Positions 25,380 through 38,280 of a stretch of 64,000 nt of DNA are shown here, in pieces (position 1 is the first letter of the stretch; every line of letters starts with the position of its first letter). The stretch is taken from positions 22,119,200 through 22,183,199 of the forward strand of contig NC_077230.1 in the NCBI RefSeq assembly GCF_027887165.1. The letters are read 5' to 3'. The notes below the pieces were generated by a model. The model was given only the letters and a program-made list of their open reading frames with translations, made no database searches and had not been told where the DNA came from. The DNA is from Monodelphis domestica. Taxonomy: Eukaryota; Chordata; Mammalia; Didelphimorphia; Didelphidae. The position numbers and the translations under genes are program-made.

Positions 25380-26020
25380 AAATATTGAAATGCAAATTCA
25401 ATCAGCTCTGAGGTTTAAACTCATGCCCATCAGTTTAGCAAAGATGACAAAAGATGATAAGGAGCATATCAAAAGAACTGTTGGGGGTGCTATAGATCTA
25501 TCTGATCATTTTGAAGAATAATTTAGAATCATACTAAAAAAAGTCAATCAATTATATATAACTTTGACGCAAGTATTGAGTTCATTGCTATCACTAGGCA
25601 TACATCTCGAGGAAAACAAAGACAAAAGGAAATTTCACCTATATGGAAATGTTTTTTATGTAGCATCAAAGAACCAAAAGGAAAGTGGTTCCAATTGATT
25701 GGCCAATGACTAAATAAATTATTATATAAATGTAATCTTGTTATATCATAAATGACAAATATGAAGAATTCATAAAATCTTGGGAAGACTTAAATGATTG
25801 ATCTGGAACAAAGTAAACAAAACCAGAATAACATTTCTAATGATGATCACAATAATATGATAGAAAACAACAATGAAAGATTTGAGAATTCTGATCAATG
25901 AACCAAACAACTGTAAGATTTCAGAGGTCAGATGATTAAATATACCTTTTCCTCCTTAGTTGAGAAGAAATAGACAGTTAATACAGCATGAGTGGTTTTT
26001 TTTAACTATACTTATTCATT
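25380..26020 (+). mobile_element. Old L1 fragment, sense
   Basis: Matches the ORF2 C-terminal region of the other L1 copies (cccatcagtttagcaaagatg, gaaatgttttttatgtagc-type sequence), with many changes. Confidence 0.6.
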
Positions 26021-26334
26021 ACAAGGAAGAATTTTGTTGGCAGAGAGGTTATCAATGGGAAGTGACAGAATTGTTTTTAAAAAGCATCAACAAAACATTT
26101 TAAAAATATAATACAAAAATCATATAGAATAATATAACACGTGCACTTAAAATAATAGCTCATCTAGCAAGAGGTAGAGCAAAGAAGCCTAAGATGCAAC
26201 ACATAGATAATATGCAACATAAAATATATACAAGAATACTCATTATGTGTATTGAGCATCATTTGACTATGTATATCACTCAGTATACCTTAAGCTAGTT
26301 TATCTTATCAAACCTATTATAAATTCCTCCTAAC

Positions 26335-26453
26335 CCTATGCATTTTACAATTCAGACAAACTGGCCTCCTTGCCATCATCCATACAAAACACTTCATCTT
26401 CTGTCTTGACCTTTGAACTGTTTGTCCCCCAAGTCTGGGTTGTGCTTCTTCCT

Positions 26454-26492
<39 letters not shown>

Positions 26493-26800
26493 AGGTATCT
26501 TTTTTCCTCCAAAACTCAGCTCAAGTGCCACCTTCTAATGAGGCTTTTCCTTTTTCCTCAGCTGCTGGTGACTCCCCACTCTGAAATAACATTTTATTAT
26601 TTTTTGTATTATATAGTATTTTTTGCCTCTGTTTACTTATCATTTCCCCTAATAGAATGTTAATTCCTCAAGAGAAAGAACTATTTAATTTTGGTTTTGT
26701 TTTCCCAGAGCCTGGCAAAGTGCCTGACACCCAATAGGTGCAGAATAAATGCTTATTGATTCACTGATTGATGTCATTGATGGTCATTGATTGATGATTG
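26335..26800 (+). repeat. L2-type LINE 3' end with TTTC microsatellite inside
   Basis: Sense L2-like 3' end: aactcagctcaagtgccacc, gagcctggcaaagtgcctga, gaataaatgcttattgattc and a terminal run of tgattgatg-like repeats. A (CTTT)n of about 40 bases at 26451-26492 interrupts it. Confidence 0.65.
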
Positions 26801-26934
26801 AAGTCATTGGAACAGTTCTAGGAGTATCTATAAGTGATCTACTTGATGATAAGTGATCTAATTGTGTAAGTCTGTGTCAACTTGGAATTTAGAAACCCCA
26901 ATCTTGAGATCTTGAGAACCCCAAGTTTGTGTTA

Positions 26935-27230
26935 GTCTTCCAAGGTTTTTCTGAAGACATTCCTTATAGCACAATAATATTTCATCACAATCGCAATACC
27001 ACAACTTGTTCAGCTGTGCTTCAATTGATGGGCTTCCTTTCAGTTTCCAGTTCTTTGCCATCACAAAAATTGCTGCTATCAATGTTTTGAGATTCCTTTG
27101 GGATATAGACCTAGTAGTAGTATTGCTGGGTCATAGGTTTATAGCCTTTGGGCACAGTTCCAAATTGTTCTCCAGATTGGTTGGACCAGTTCACAACTCT
27201 ACCAATAGTGCATTAGTGTGGCCATTAGCT
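26935..27230 (-). mobile_element. L1 3' fragment, antisense
   Basis: Encodes on the minus strand the AAIFVMAKNWKLKGSPS part of the ORF2 C-terminus (about 27082-26990 and upstream). It sits within sequence (26873-26935) that recurs at about 16297-16345. Confidence 0.75.
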
Positions 27231-27234
27231 TTCT

Positions 27235-28785
27235 TAGACCCACTGATTTACAGTCTCTGCCTTGAACTTGTAGATAGAGCAGGTTGGATAGTTATATCTC
27301 CAGTCTCTGTAGCTGACCTCTCTTCCCTAGAGACCGCTCTGCAACTGGACCATTAGGCATCAAAGGATGGCTTCAGCCTTCCTTTCTGCCCAGGCAGACA
27401 TTCTATCTACCTTAGCCTGAAACATTTATTTGACATCCCCATGTCTTAGGTAAATAAGAATATACAGTCTCTTCCTCATGTGGCTTTCCCCCTTCCAAGC
27501 TATAGTCCAGCTCTGACTGTTTCACTACAAGTGGTGAATAGGTTCTTCTTGGAGCCAGTTGGGCTGACTCTCCATCTGTCTTATCTTTCTTTTTGCCAGG
27601 AAGTCTGACCAACTCCCTTATGAGCAACAGATGGCTGCAATGTATTATCTTTGGAAGTCTCCAATTGTTCTCTGGGGATATTTTATATGCTGGCAAGTTG
27701 CCTAGTTATTCAACTACTTAAAATCAAATGGCTTTCCATTAGATTTTTGCCTTCTGTGTCCTCCTTCCCTCCCCCTCCAACACCAAGTTTTTTGGCAGGA
27801 CACTATTCCTATGGTGTTCTTAGCAACCAACTCAAGCATTATAACATTGCTTCTTCCTCTCTGAGATTTTCTGAGCTAACACATATCTCCCTTAGTCAGT
27901 TTCTCAGCCAAGTGATAAACTCACTGAGTCATCCTGTTTTTTTTTCATATTCTGTCTCCAAACATACACCAAAAGGTTAACATTGGATTTAGGAATTTCC
28001 CCCCTTCCCTCTAGTCCACTTCTTCATTCTCCCTACTCAGAATGCTGATCTGTTATAAAATATCACCCATTTAAAAAAATATACAGACATTAAATAAAAA
28101 AGAAATCGAGTCAGTAACTCCAAAGGACAAGTGATGCCATTTTGTTAGTCAGCAATATAGCAGGGAAAGGAGAAGTGGGGACTGTATAAATTTAACAGAT
28201 CCCATCAAGACATAGTCAGGGGAAGTGCAAGATTTTATCCATGCAGATCACTCTTTACATGGGTAATTGAAACAGACTTAGCTCCAACTACTCAATATTA
28301 CTCTGCATTCAGAGCAGTAGTGCCCTTCATTTGCAACTGACTCCCCACTTGTGTATTCAATCCCTAGGCCCTTCTCTCCTTGAATTCAAAGGTCCCTGGG
28401 TTTCTTCCAACCCATGTGGTTTACACCCAGTAATGAGCTAAAGTCAACTCATACCAGTTCTCTGGAGATCCAGACTATTAAATATTCAGTGCAAGTTTTT
28501 ATGCCTCCAACGTTGGCTAATGGTACAAATAAGGGCTTGATTTATTGTTTTGTTAACTATCTAGAATTAATGGAGAAAATGCTGACAGTGTAGATAAAAC
28601 TTAAAAGTGTGTCATGCATAACTTTTATAGGGCCAGTTGTTAAGACATTTACCAGAAACCTCCTGTTTATGCCTGATAAGGGGCTATACATGAACACCCT
28701 ACTCTGATCTTAGAACACTGAGTGTTCAATAATGGGCAATAAAAATATTTATGTTGCACGTCTCCTTGATGATGGTAGTGTGCTG
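27235..28785. other. Intergenic, no gene seen
   Basis: Frames at 27412-27696 (minus) and 27651-27980 (plus) have no family likeness. The segment may be worn LTR or unique DNA. Confidence 0.5.
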
Positions 28786-28798
28786 TTCTATAATTCTT

Positions 28799-28992
28799 TT
28801 TTTTTTTTAAACCTCACCTTCTGTCTTCGAATCAGTATCATGTATCGATTCTAAGGCAGAATAGCAGTACAGTTAGGCAATAAGGGCTGAGTGACTTGCC
28901 TGGTTAGGAGATTTCTGAGGTCATATTTAAACCCAGGAGCTCCCATTTCTTGGCCTGACTTTCAATTCACTTAGCCACCTAGCTGCCTCAAG
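28799..28992 (-). mobile_element. Marsupial tRNA-derived SINE (older copy)
   Basis: Diverged reverse copy, flanked by ctataattctt and ctgtaattctt. Confidence 0.85.
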
Positions 28993-28994
28993 TC

Positions 28995-30180
28995 TGTAAT
29001 TCTTAATTCATGCCACAATAATCACTACATTAAATCATTTGCTTTCAAAATTTCAACCTTGGTTAGAATAGATCCTTTCAGGAAAGTCTTCTACAAAGAA
29101 ATGCTTCTAGAAAACTTAATAACTGTCTAAGCTTTCTGATTCTTATTTCAATATGCCTTTGCATACAAAGTGGAATGGTCTATCATCACTAAGATATTAC
29201 TCATATTCTTCCTACTGCCTTCCAGAGATAAAAGATATAAACAAAGAAACCCCAAACGATTGCTTCAATAGAAGTTGCAGTACAAATTGGTAATGTTTAC
29301 CTTTGAATATATTGAACACAAATATCACAATTCATATAGACATCTCCTAACACCAGCCAGTTTTATCTGTTGTTGTTTTTTTTTTAACTAGCCTTAGGCT
29401 TCTCTCTTGATTGAAGAGTTCAAAGTTATCATGTAGTACTTTTATGGCCATAGAACAATGGATAATTAATAATAATGGATAATACCAAAAAATACTATTT
29501 TCTGGTACAGTCTTGCATAGCACTCCATTGCATAAACCAAATTTTTGCTATTCTCTTGTAAGGGTTAAATTAGGAGTTTTGACAAAATAAGGGAGCAGCT
29601 TTTAATTTAACAATTTAATTTAATTAAAATAGAGATAGTAAAAGAATATAGTAAAATGAATATAGTGAAGGAGAGAAATATAGGAAAGAGGTAGAGAAAG
29701 AAAATTTCCTAATGTCCTATAACTACCTATAATTACTACCTAAAATTGCCTATATATATATATATGTATATATATATGCCTATATATACCTATAAGCTGC
29801 CTATAACTACCACTAATAACAACCACCCCACAAAATTCCAACCTAATCCAGCCAAGCAAAACCAAACCAGTCAATGTTTAATCCAACCCCAATTAGGTCT
29901 GTCAATGATGACCAGCCACTTTCCAAAAAGTTCAAGAAAGGAAAAAACCTAACAGCCCAAACCAAAAACCAAAAACCCAAATGCCAAAAAGTCCTCTAAA
30001 GGTTAAAGCCAAAAGCCTTCTCAGTAAACTCAGGCCCTACCTTTATATTCCAGCAACTAAACACCAACCATCAACCAGCCCCCAATGACCAACTCACACC
30101 CAGAAGCCAATTTCCCTGAAACTGCCAGTCCTAACTGTCAGTAACTATCAGCCCAACTGCCAGCCTTTACTGTTAGCAAC
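28995..30180. other. Intergenic, A-rich; may include the U3 of an LTR
   Basis: 29556-30180 has A/C-rich short repeats (aacca, ccaaaaac) and a TA run at 29752-29776. No gene is seen. Confidence 0.45.
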
Positions 30181-30184
30181 TGAC

Positions 30185-30385
30185 CCTCTGACCAACTAAC
30201 GCTTGCCCCTATATACCCTTTTCTCTCTCACTTCCTGTCTCTATGATTCCTACTTCCTGTCACTGTGGGCTGGTTAATCTCTACACATCTCTATGGTAAA
30301 AGGACCTCCAGATCCCCTGTTAAATTAAAAAAGGAATAAAGAATTTCTTTTTACACTCTCAAAAGTGGGGTACCCTCTGAAAAAT
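30185..30385 (+). mobile_element. LTR-like segment with TATA box and polyadenylation signal
   Basis: ctatataccc (about 30211), a pyrimidine-rich stretch and gaataaagaattt (about 30335) follow each other at LTR-like spacing. The upstream 29556-30185 (start tgtaagggtt, A/C-rich repeats of aacca) may be its U3. No target duplication was found. Confidence 0.4.
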
Positions 30386-30814
30386 TAAGATGGAATGCCT
30401 AAGAGTCACATCTTTGTTTCTAGCTCTGTATTACTTCTTGTATTTCTTAATCATGAAATTGTTACCTCTGTCTGTCATCCAAGAACAACTGAGACAAGGA
30501 GAATTTATTTACTGTAACAAGGTTCATGTTGGCTTAAGTACACACTTTGAGATGGAAGTAATTTTCTCATAGTTTTGCTTTCCTGTGATAGGTGCCTGAC
30601 TTCTTACATGTCAGAGATTACCTTCACCCTCGTATAGGTATCACCATAATGTACACTCAAAGTACCTCTGGGTGGGGACTTTTACATCCATTATTAGTTG
30701 GCATTAGATAATAATTCATACTGAACTCACATTTGGAAAAGGTTGCAATCCAGGGCACTGACTTTGTCTTTGCATTATATTAAATTGCAAGGTAGAAACA
30801 GGTACTTTAATGCA

Positions 30815-31530
30815 TAGTCTGGTAGAACTGTGAAGTTGTCCAACCATTCTGGAAAGCAATTTGGAACTATTTCCCAAAAGCTCTTAAATACAACATACCC
30901 TCTGACCTTGTGATATTGCTTCTTAATCTATACTCCAAAGAGATCAAGGAAAGAAGAAAAAGATTCATATGTACAAAAATATTTATAGTAGCTCTTTTTT
31001 GTGCTGTCAAGAAATTGGAAACTATAGGAATGCCCATCAACAAGAGAATCACTGAAGTTATGTATGGTATATAAATGTGATGGAATATATTATGCTGTAC
31101 AAAATGAAAGGAATTATTTCAGAAAAAACCTGAGAAGATGTATATTAAAAATGAAGTGTTTTAGAATCCAGGGGACAATTTATACAACAACATTGTAAGG
31201 AAAAGCAGTTTTAAAAGACAACACTTAATGACCAATCACAATTCCAGAGGAATCATGATGAAACATGCTACCGACCTCCAGACAGAGAGGAAATGAATTC
31301 AGAGTACAGACTAAGCCTGTTTTCTTTTTTTCTTAATTTTCCTCCCCCACCCTTGTTTTTTTGGGGGGACATGGTTAATATAGACATTTGTTTTGCATGA
31401 CTATACGTATTTGTAATAGACTTTTTTCCCTGGTCTTCTCAATAGGTGTGGAAGGAAGAGAGGAAAGAGAGAAAGAATACAGAACTGAAAATAAAATAAA
31501 ATTGAATTGAAAAATTTTAATTGCAAGGTA
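30815..31530 (+). mobile_element. L1 3' end fragment, sense
   Basis: ORF2 C-terminal sequence (ccattctggaaagcaatttgg at about 30843) followed by 3' UTR-like sequence and an A-rich end (about 31490-31530). It faces the antisense L1 that ends at about 31.9 kb. Confidence 0.75.
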
Positions 31531-32949
31531 AATGAAGGACTTATATAGACAAATTTTAATAGAGATCATAAAGGAGTTTTCTTGAACAAGCGTTCATCTA
31601 AACTTCCTGGTGTATTATTCAAACTTTTTATAGTCTGAGTTGATCTAACAGTCATTTTTGGAGCCTTAATAAGATACCTAATATAGGGCCAATTTAATGT
31701 TCATTATTTACCCAAACACCATGTACAATTGCCCTCTTGAGGTTTTAATGTACCTTCTGTATTTTAGGCTATCCTGAAATTCTATATTTCCTCCACATCT
31801 ACAAGTTATTGGATATTCATACATTCCATAAATGAATCTGTGGATTTCCTGTGTGAGTACTCCCTCCATTGGTACAGATTTAGCCTTTATTATTCCTGTT
31901 TATTTCTTTCTACAAATTCTCCATAGAGGATCTATCAGTCATGGAAGAGACCTTCTCATTCTCTTACTATTTTGTGGATACCAATGAACTTACTCTGTCA
32001 TTCTGTTACCTTTTGTCTCTGTGTACAATGTTCTCCTGGTTCTGCTCCTCTCACTCTGCATCACTTCCTGGAGGTTGTTCCAGTCCCCATGGAATTCCTC
32101 CAGTTCATTATTCCTTTGAGCACAATAGTATTCCATCACCAACAGACAATATAATTTGTTCAGCCATTCTCCAATTGAAGAGCATCCCCTCATTTTCCAA
32201 TTTTTGGCCACCGCAAAGAGTGCAGCTATGAATATTCTTGGACAAGTCTTTTTCCTTATTATCTCTTTGGGGTACAAGCCCAGCAGTGCTATGGCTGGAT
32301 CAAAGGACAGGCAGTCTTTATGCACCCTTTGGGCATAGTTCCAAATTGCCCTCCAGAATGGTTGGATCAATTCACAACACCATCAGCAGTACATTAATGT
32401 CCGGACTTTGCCACATCCCCTCTAGCATTCATTACTTTCCATAGCTGTCATGTTAGCCAATCTGCTAGGTGTGAGGTAATACCTCAGAGTTGTTTTGATT
32501 TGCATCTCTCTGATTATAAGAGATTTAGAACACTTTTTCATGTGCTTATTAATAATTTTGATTTCTTTAACTGAAAATTGCCTATTCATGTCCCTTGCCC
32601 ATTCATCAATTGGGGAATGGCTTGATTTTTTGTGCAATTGGTTTAGCTCTTTATAAATTGGAGTAATTAGACCTTTGTCAGAGGTTTTTGTTATGAAGAT
32701 TGTTTCCCAATTGGTTTCTTCCCTTCTAATTTTGGTTGAATTGGTTTTGTTTGTACAAAAACTTTTTAATTTGATGTAATCAAAATTATTGACTTTACAT
32801 TTTGTGATTTTTTTTTCTAGGTCTTGCTTGGTTTTAAAGTCTTTCCTTTCCCAAAGATCTGACATGTATACTATTCTGGGTTCATCTAATTTGCTTATAG
32901 TTTCCTTCTTTATGTTCAAGTCATTCACCCATTCTGAGTTTATCTTGGT

Positions 32950-33275
32950 GTATATAAAATGGAGATTTGAACCCCAGACTTCAATTCCCAGAAGTCCTTT
33001 GTAGTTCCCAGAATGCCCTATAATCTCCCTGAGGCCTTACCTGAGGAGAACACAATTTGTATTTAAATTGACTCTCCACCTACTTCGGCCTCTCCCTGCT
33101 TCCACTTCTAAGCACACAAGTGTCTCAAGATGTAGAGTAAGTGGCTGAGAACGGGCTTTTCAGCCCTCCTAGACACATGCTTTTTCTTATTTTGTATTTT
33201 CTTTATTTCTTAATCTTTAATAAATCCCTTAAAAATACAATACTTTTAGTAGAGAAACTAAATTTAACTGTTACA
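32950..33275 (+). mobile_element. Insertion in L1, possible solo LTR
   Basis: About 320 bp unlike L1 interrupts ORF2; L1 homology resumes at gtgttgatcc (33290). It carries AATAAA near 33220 and ends in ttaca, as LTRs do, with tgta on both sides. Its start (tataaaatggagatttg) is not the usual TG. A related sequence lies on the minus strand at about 19276-19567. LTR identity is inferred. Confidence 0.5.
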
Positions 33276-33858
33276 TGTAGGGTGTGAGGTGTTGATCCAA
33301 ACCTAATCTCTCCCACACTGTCTTCCAATTTTCCCAGCAGTTTTTATCAAATAGTGGATTTTGGTCCCCCAAGCTGGGATCTTTGGGCTTATCATAGACT
33401 GTCTTGCTGAGGTCACTTACTCCAACTCTATTCTACTGGGCCTCCTTTCTGTCTCTTAGCCAGTACCAAATTGTTTTGATGATCACTGTTTTATAGTATG
33501 GTTTGAGATCTGGGAAGGGAAGTCTTCCTTCCTTTGCATTTTTTTTTAATGATTTCCCTGGATATCCTTAATCTTTTGTTCTTCCAAATGAACTTTGTTA
33601 TGTTTTTTTTTTCCTAATTCAGTAAAAAAGTTTTTTGGTAGTTCAATGGGAATGGCACTGAATAAGTAAATTAATTTGGGTAGCATTGTCATTTTTATTA
33701 TGTTGGCTCGTCCTACCCATGAGCAATCGATGTTTTTCCAATTGTTTAGATCTAGTTTTAATTTTGTGGAGAGTGTTTTGTAGTTGTGTTCATATAGTTC
33801 CTGTGTTTCTCTCAGCAGATAGATTCCTAAGTATTTTATATTGTCTAGGGTGATTTTA

Positions 33859-34070
33859 TTTTATTTTATTTTTAAACCCTTACCTTCCGTCTTGGAGTCA
33901 ATACTGTGTATTGGCTCCAAGGCAGAAGAGTGGTAAGGGCTAGGCAATGGGGGTCAAGTGACTTGCCCAGGGTCACATGTCCGGGAAGTGTCTGAGGCCA
34001 GATTGGAACCTAGAACCTCCCATCTCTAGGCCTGGCTCTCAATCCACTGAGCTACCCAGCTGCACCCTCA
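33859..34070 (-). mobile_element. Marsupial tRNA-derived SINE nested in L1
   Basis: Reverse-oriented SINE with its poly(A) at the left as poly(T), flanked by agggtgatttta at 33847-33858 and 34071-34082. The Pol III A and B boxes of the tRNA-like head read on the minus strand. It split the L1 ORF2. Confidence 0.92.
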
Positions 34071-36776
34071 AGGGTGATTTTAAATGGAATTTCTCTTTCT
34101 ACTTCTTGCTGCTGAGATGGGTTGGAGATATATAGAAATGCCGATGACTTATGTGGGTTGTATCCTACTACTTTGCTAAAGTTGTTGATTATTTCCACTA
34201 GCTTTTTGGTTGATTCTCTAGGATTCTTTAAGTATACCATCATATCATCTGCAAAGAGTGATAGCTTGGTTCTCATTGCCAATTTTAATACCTTCAATTA
34301 CTTTTTCTTCTCTAATTGCTATAGCTAGTGTTTCTAGTACAATGTTAAACAATAGAGGTGATAATGGGCATCCTTGTTTCACTCCTGAAATTATTGGGAA
34401 GGCTTCTAGTTTATCCTCATTGCAGATGATGTTGACTGATGGTTTTAGATATATATACTGTTTATTATTTTTAGGAAAGGCCCTTCTATTCCTATGCTTT
34501 CTAGTGTTTTCAATAGGAATGAGTGCTGTATTTTGTCAAAGGCTTTTTCTGCATCTATTGAGAAAATCATGTGAATTCTGTCAGTTTACTTGTTAATATG
34601 GTCAATTATGTGGATGGTTTTCCTAATATTGAACCATCCTTGCATTCCTGGTATGAACCCTCCCTGGTCATAGTGAATAACCCTTGTGATGACTTGCTGT
34701 AGTCTTTTTGCTAGTATCCTATTTAAGATTTTTGCATCCATGTTCATTAAGGAGATTGGTCTATAATTTTCTTTCTCTTATTTTGACCTGCCTGCCTTTG
34801 GAATCAGTACCACATTTGTGTCGTAAAAGGAATTTGGTAGAACTCCTTCTTTGCTTATTCTGTCAAATAGTTTGTATAATATTGGGATTAGTTGTTCTTT
34901 GAATGTTTGATAGAATTCATTTGTGAATCCATGGGGATCTTTTCTTAGGGAGTTCTTTAATGGCCTATTCAATTTCTTTTTCTGATATGAAGTTGTTTAG
35001 GTAATCTATTTCTTCCTCTGTTAGTCTAGGCAATTTATATTTTTGTAAATATTCATCCATATCTCCTAGATTGCCATATTTGTTGCCATATAATTAGGCA
35101 TAATAGCTTTTAATGATTGCCTTAATTTCCTCTTCATTAGAGGTGAGGTCTCCCTTTTCATCTTGGATACCGTTAGACTGACCAGTATTTTGTCTATTTT
35201 ATTTGTTTTTTCAAAGTACCAGCTTCTAGTCTTATTTATTAAATCAATAGTTCTTTGACTTTCAATCCTGTTAATTTCTCCTTTGATTTTTAGGATCTCT
35301 AATTCAGTCTTCATCTGAGGATTTTTAATTTGTTCACTTTTTAGTTTTTAATTTGCATGCCTAATTCATTGACCTTTGTCCTCTCTGGTTTGTTGATATA
35401 TGAACTCAAGGATATACATTTCCCCCTCAGTACTGCTTTGGCTGCATCCCATAGATTTTGAAAGGATGTCTCATCATTGCAATTTTATTCAATAAAATTA
35501 TTAATTGTTTCTATGATTTGGTCTTTAACAAACCGATTTTGGAGAATTATATTGTTTAGTTTCCAATTAATTTTTGATTTGCCTCTCCATGTACCCTTAC
35601 TAATTATTATTTTCATTTCATTGTGATCTGAGAACGTTGCATTTGTTATTTCTGCTCTTTTGCACTTGTTTGCAATTTTTTATGCCCTAGTACATGGTCA
35701 ATCTTTGTGAATGTACCATGTGCTGCTGAAAAGAAGATGTATTCATTTTTGTCCCTATTTATTTTTCTTCACATATCTACTAACTCTAATTTTTCTAAGA
35801 TTTCATTCACTTCTCTTACATCTTTCTTATTTATTTTTGGTTTGATTTATTTAGTTCTGATAGATGAAGGTTTAGGTCCGCTACTAGTATAGTTTTTCTA
35901 TCTATTGCATCCTTGAGCTCCACCAGTTTCTCCTTTAGAAATTTGGATGCTATGCCATTTGGTGCATACATGTTGAGTACAGATATTTCCTCATTGTCAA
36001 TACTGCCTTTTATCAGGATGTAATTACCTTCCCTATAGCCTTTAAATAGATCTATTTTTACTTTGGCTTTGTCAGATATCATGATTGCAACTCCTGCCTT
36101 CGTTTTATCATTTGATGCCCAATAGATTTGGCTCCATCCTCTTACTTTTACCCTATGTGTATCTACCTTCCTCATGTGTGTTTCTTGTAGACAGGATATG
36201 GTAGGGTTTTTGATTCTAAACCACTCTGATATTCATTTGTGTTTTATGGGTGAGTTCATTCCATTCACATTCAGAGTTATGACTACTAGCTGTGTATTTC
36301 CCAGCATTTTGATTTCCACTCCTAGTCCTGCCTTTTCTTCTTTCACTATTTCCTTCTACACCAATGTTTTGTTTTTTAATCAGTCCCCCTAATTCCCACC
36401 CTATTTTACTTCCCTTTATACTCCCCCTCATTTCTTAGCCCCCTCTTATTTTCTTTACAGTCTTTTTATACTACCCCCCACTCTCTCCCTCCCTTGTACT
36501 GCTTCCCTCACCACCAGTCCATTTGTTACCTTTTTACTTCCCTATAGGGAGCAAATTTATTCTCTGCCCCAATGTATTTGTTTGCTTTTCCCTCTTTGAG
36601 TCAATTTCAATGCAAGTAGGAGTTGAATATTTCCTATCTCCAACCTCTTTACCCTTCCAGTGTATTGATGTTCTCCCCACCTCCCTCCATGAGCTTCTTT
36701 GTGATATATAAATTTACCCCCTTTTGTTTCTTTTCCCATTTTTTTTAGTATTAACCTCTTTTTTTAAAGCTCTAGT

Positions 36777-36842
36777 TGTATATATATATATACACACATA
36801 TATATGTATTTATGCATACATATATCTATATACATATTTATG
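36777..36842 (+). repeat. (TA)/(CA)n AT-rich microsatellite in the antisense L1
   Basis: tatatatata, then cacacatata and further alternating purine-pyrimidine runs. Confidence 0.85.
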
Positions 36843-38251
36843 CCTTGGCATTTCATCCTATACAGTTTGTCATGCTCCCTTTCAGTGTAATTCTTCTAGC
36901 TGCACAGGTGATAATAACAATTTTTAAGAGTTACCAATGACCTCTTTTCTTATAGGATACATATAATTTTAACTTATTGGGTCTCTTAAAAAAAGTTGTT
37001 TTTTTTTGTTTGTTTTTATCCCCCCCCCCCCACCTTTCTTAATCACCTTTTGATGATTCTCTTGAGTTCTGTGCTTGGACATCAAATTGTCTATCATGTC
37101 TGGTATTTTCTTTACAAATGCTTGGAATTTTTCTATTTTGTTAAATAGCCATACTTTCTCCTGTAAGAATATAGTCAGTTTTGCTGGGCAATTGATTCTT
37201 GGTTGTAGACCTAGTTCCCTTGCTTTCCAGAATATCATATTCCATGCCTTTTAGTCCTTCAGTGTAGATGCAGCCAGATCCTGTGTTATCCTCACTGTGG
37301 TTCCATGGTATCTGAATGACTTCTTCTTAGCAGCTTGTAATATTTTTTCCTTGGTCTGCTAGTTTTTGAATTTGGCTATAACATTCCTGGGTGTTGTCAA
37401 TTGAGGATTAAGTATAGGAGGTGATCTGTGGATTCTTTCAATCTCCACTTTTCCCTCTTGTTCTAGGATATCGGGGTAGTTTTCCTGAATAATTTCCTGT
37501 AGTATGATGTCCAGGATTTTTCTTTTGTCATGGTCTTCTGGTAGACCAATGATTCTTAAGTTATCTCTCCTGGAACTATTTTCTAAATCTTCTGTTTTGT
37601 GAATGAGGTGCTTCATATTTTCCTAAATTTTTTCATTCTTTTGATTTTGTTTTATAGTGTTCCACTGCCATGTGAAATCACTTGTTTCTAGGTGTTGTAT
37701 TCTGGATTTTAAAGACTGGATTTCATCCCTGGCTTGTTGATCATCCTTCTCCTTCTGAACTTTCATCTCCTTTGCCTCATTTTCAAGCTGATTGATTTTG
37801 GCTTTCTGTTTTCTGTTTCCAGATGACTTATCTTCCTTTTTACATTCTTTTCCCAGTTGTCTTCAGCCTCTCTTAATTGTGTTTTGAATTTGTATTTTGA
37901 GTTCTTCCAATGCCTGTATTGAATTCACTGGGTTTTCTGTTTTATTGCTTGGTGTTCCCTCCTCCTTCTCTTCCGTTTGCTCTTTGTTCATTGCCTGTAT
38001 AGAAGCTGTCAATTGTAACTTCTTTTTTCTTTTTCTGTTGTTTGCTCATATTTACCCTCCTTCTTTACTCCCTGCAGTTGTCTGTGCTTTTGCTCCTCTA
38101 ATTTATTATTATTATTTTGGTTTTGTGCTTTTCTAGCAGTCTTCCCTCTTGGAGCTTTGCCAGCAAATCTCTCAGTGAAGTCTGTGGGGGAGGGGAGTTG
38201 GAGTTTGAGCTTCCCTGCCCTCTGGAGGCTTTAATTGGATTAAAGTCCAAC

Positions 38252-38280
38252 AGTGTGTGTGTGTGGGGGGGGGGGGGTGT
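38252..38280 (+). repeat. (TG)n plus G-run
   Basis: gtgtgtgtgtgt followed by a run of about eleven Gs in the antisense L1 5' UTR. Confidence 0.85.

Noticed and set aside
36216..36431. Frames opposite or beside the antisense L1 (for example 36174-36392, 37897-38136)
   Set aside because: They are shadows of the L1 coding strand.
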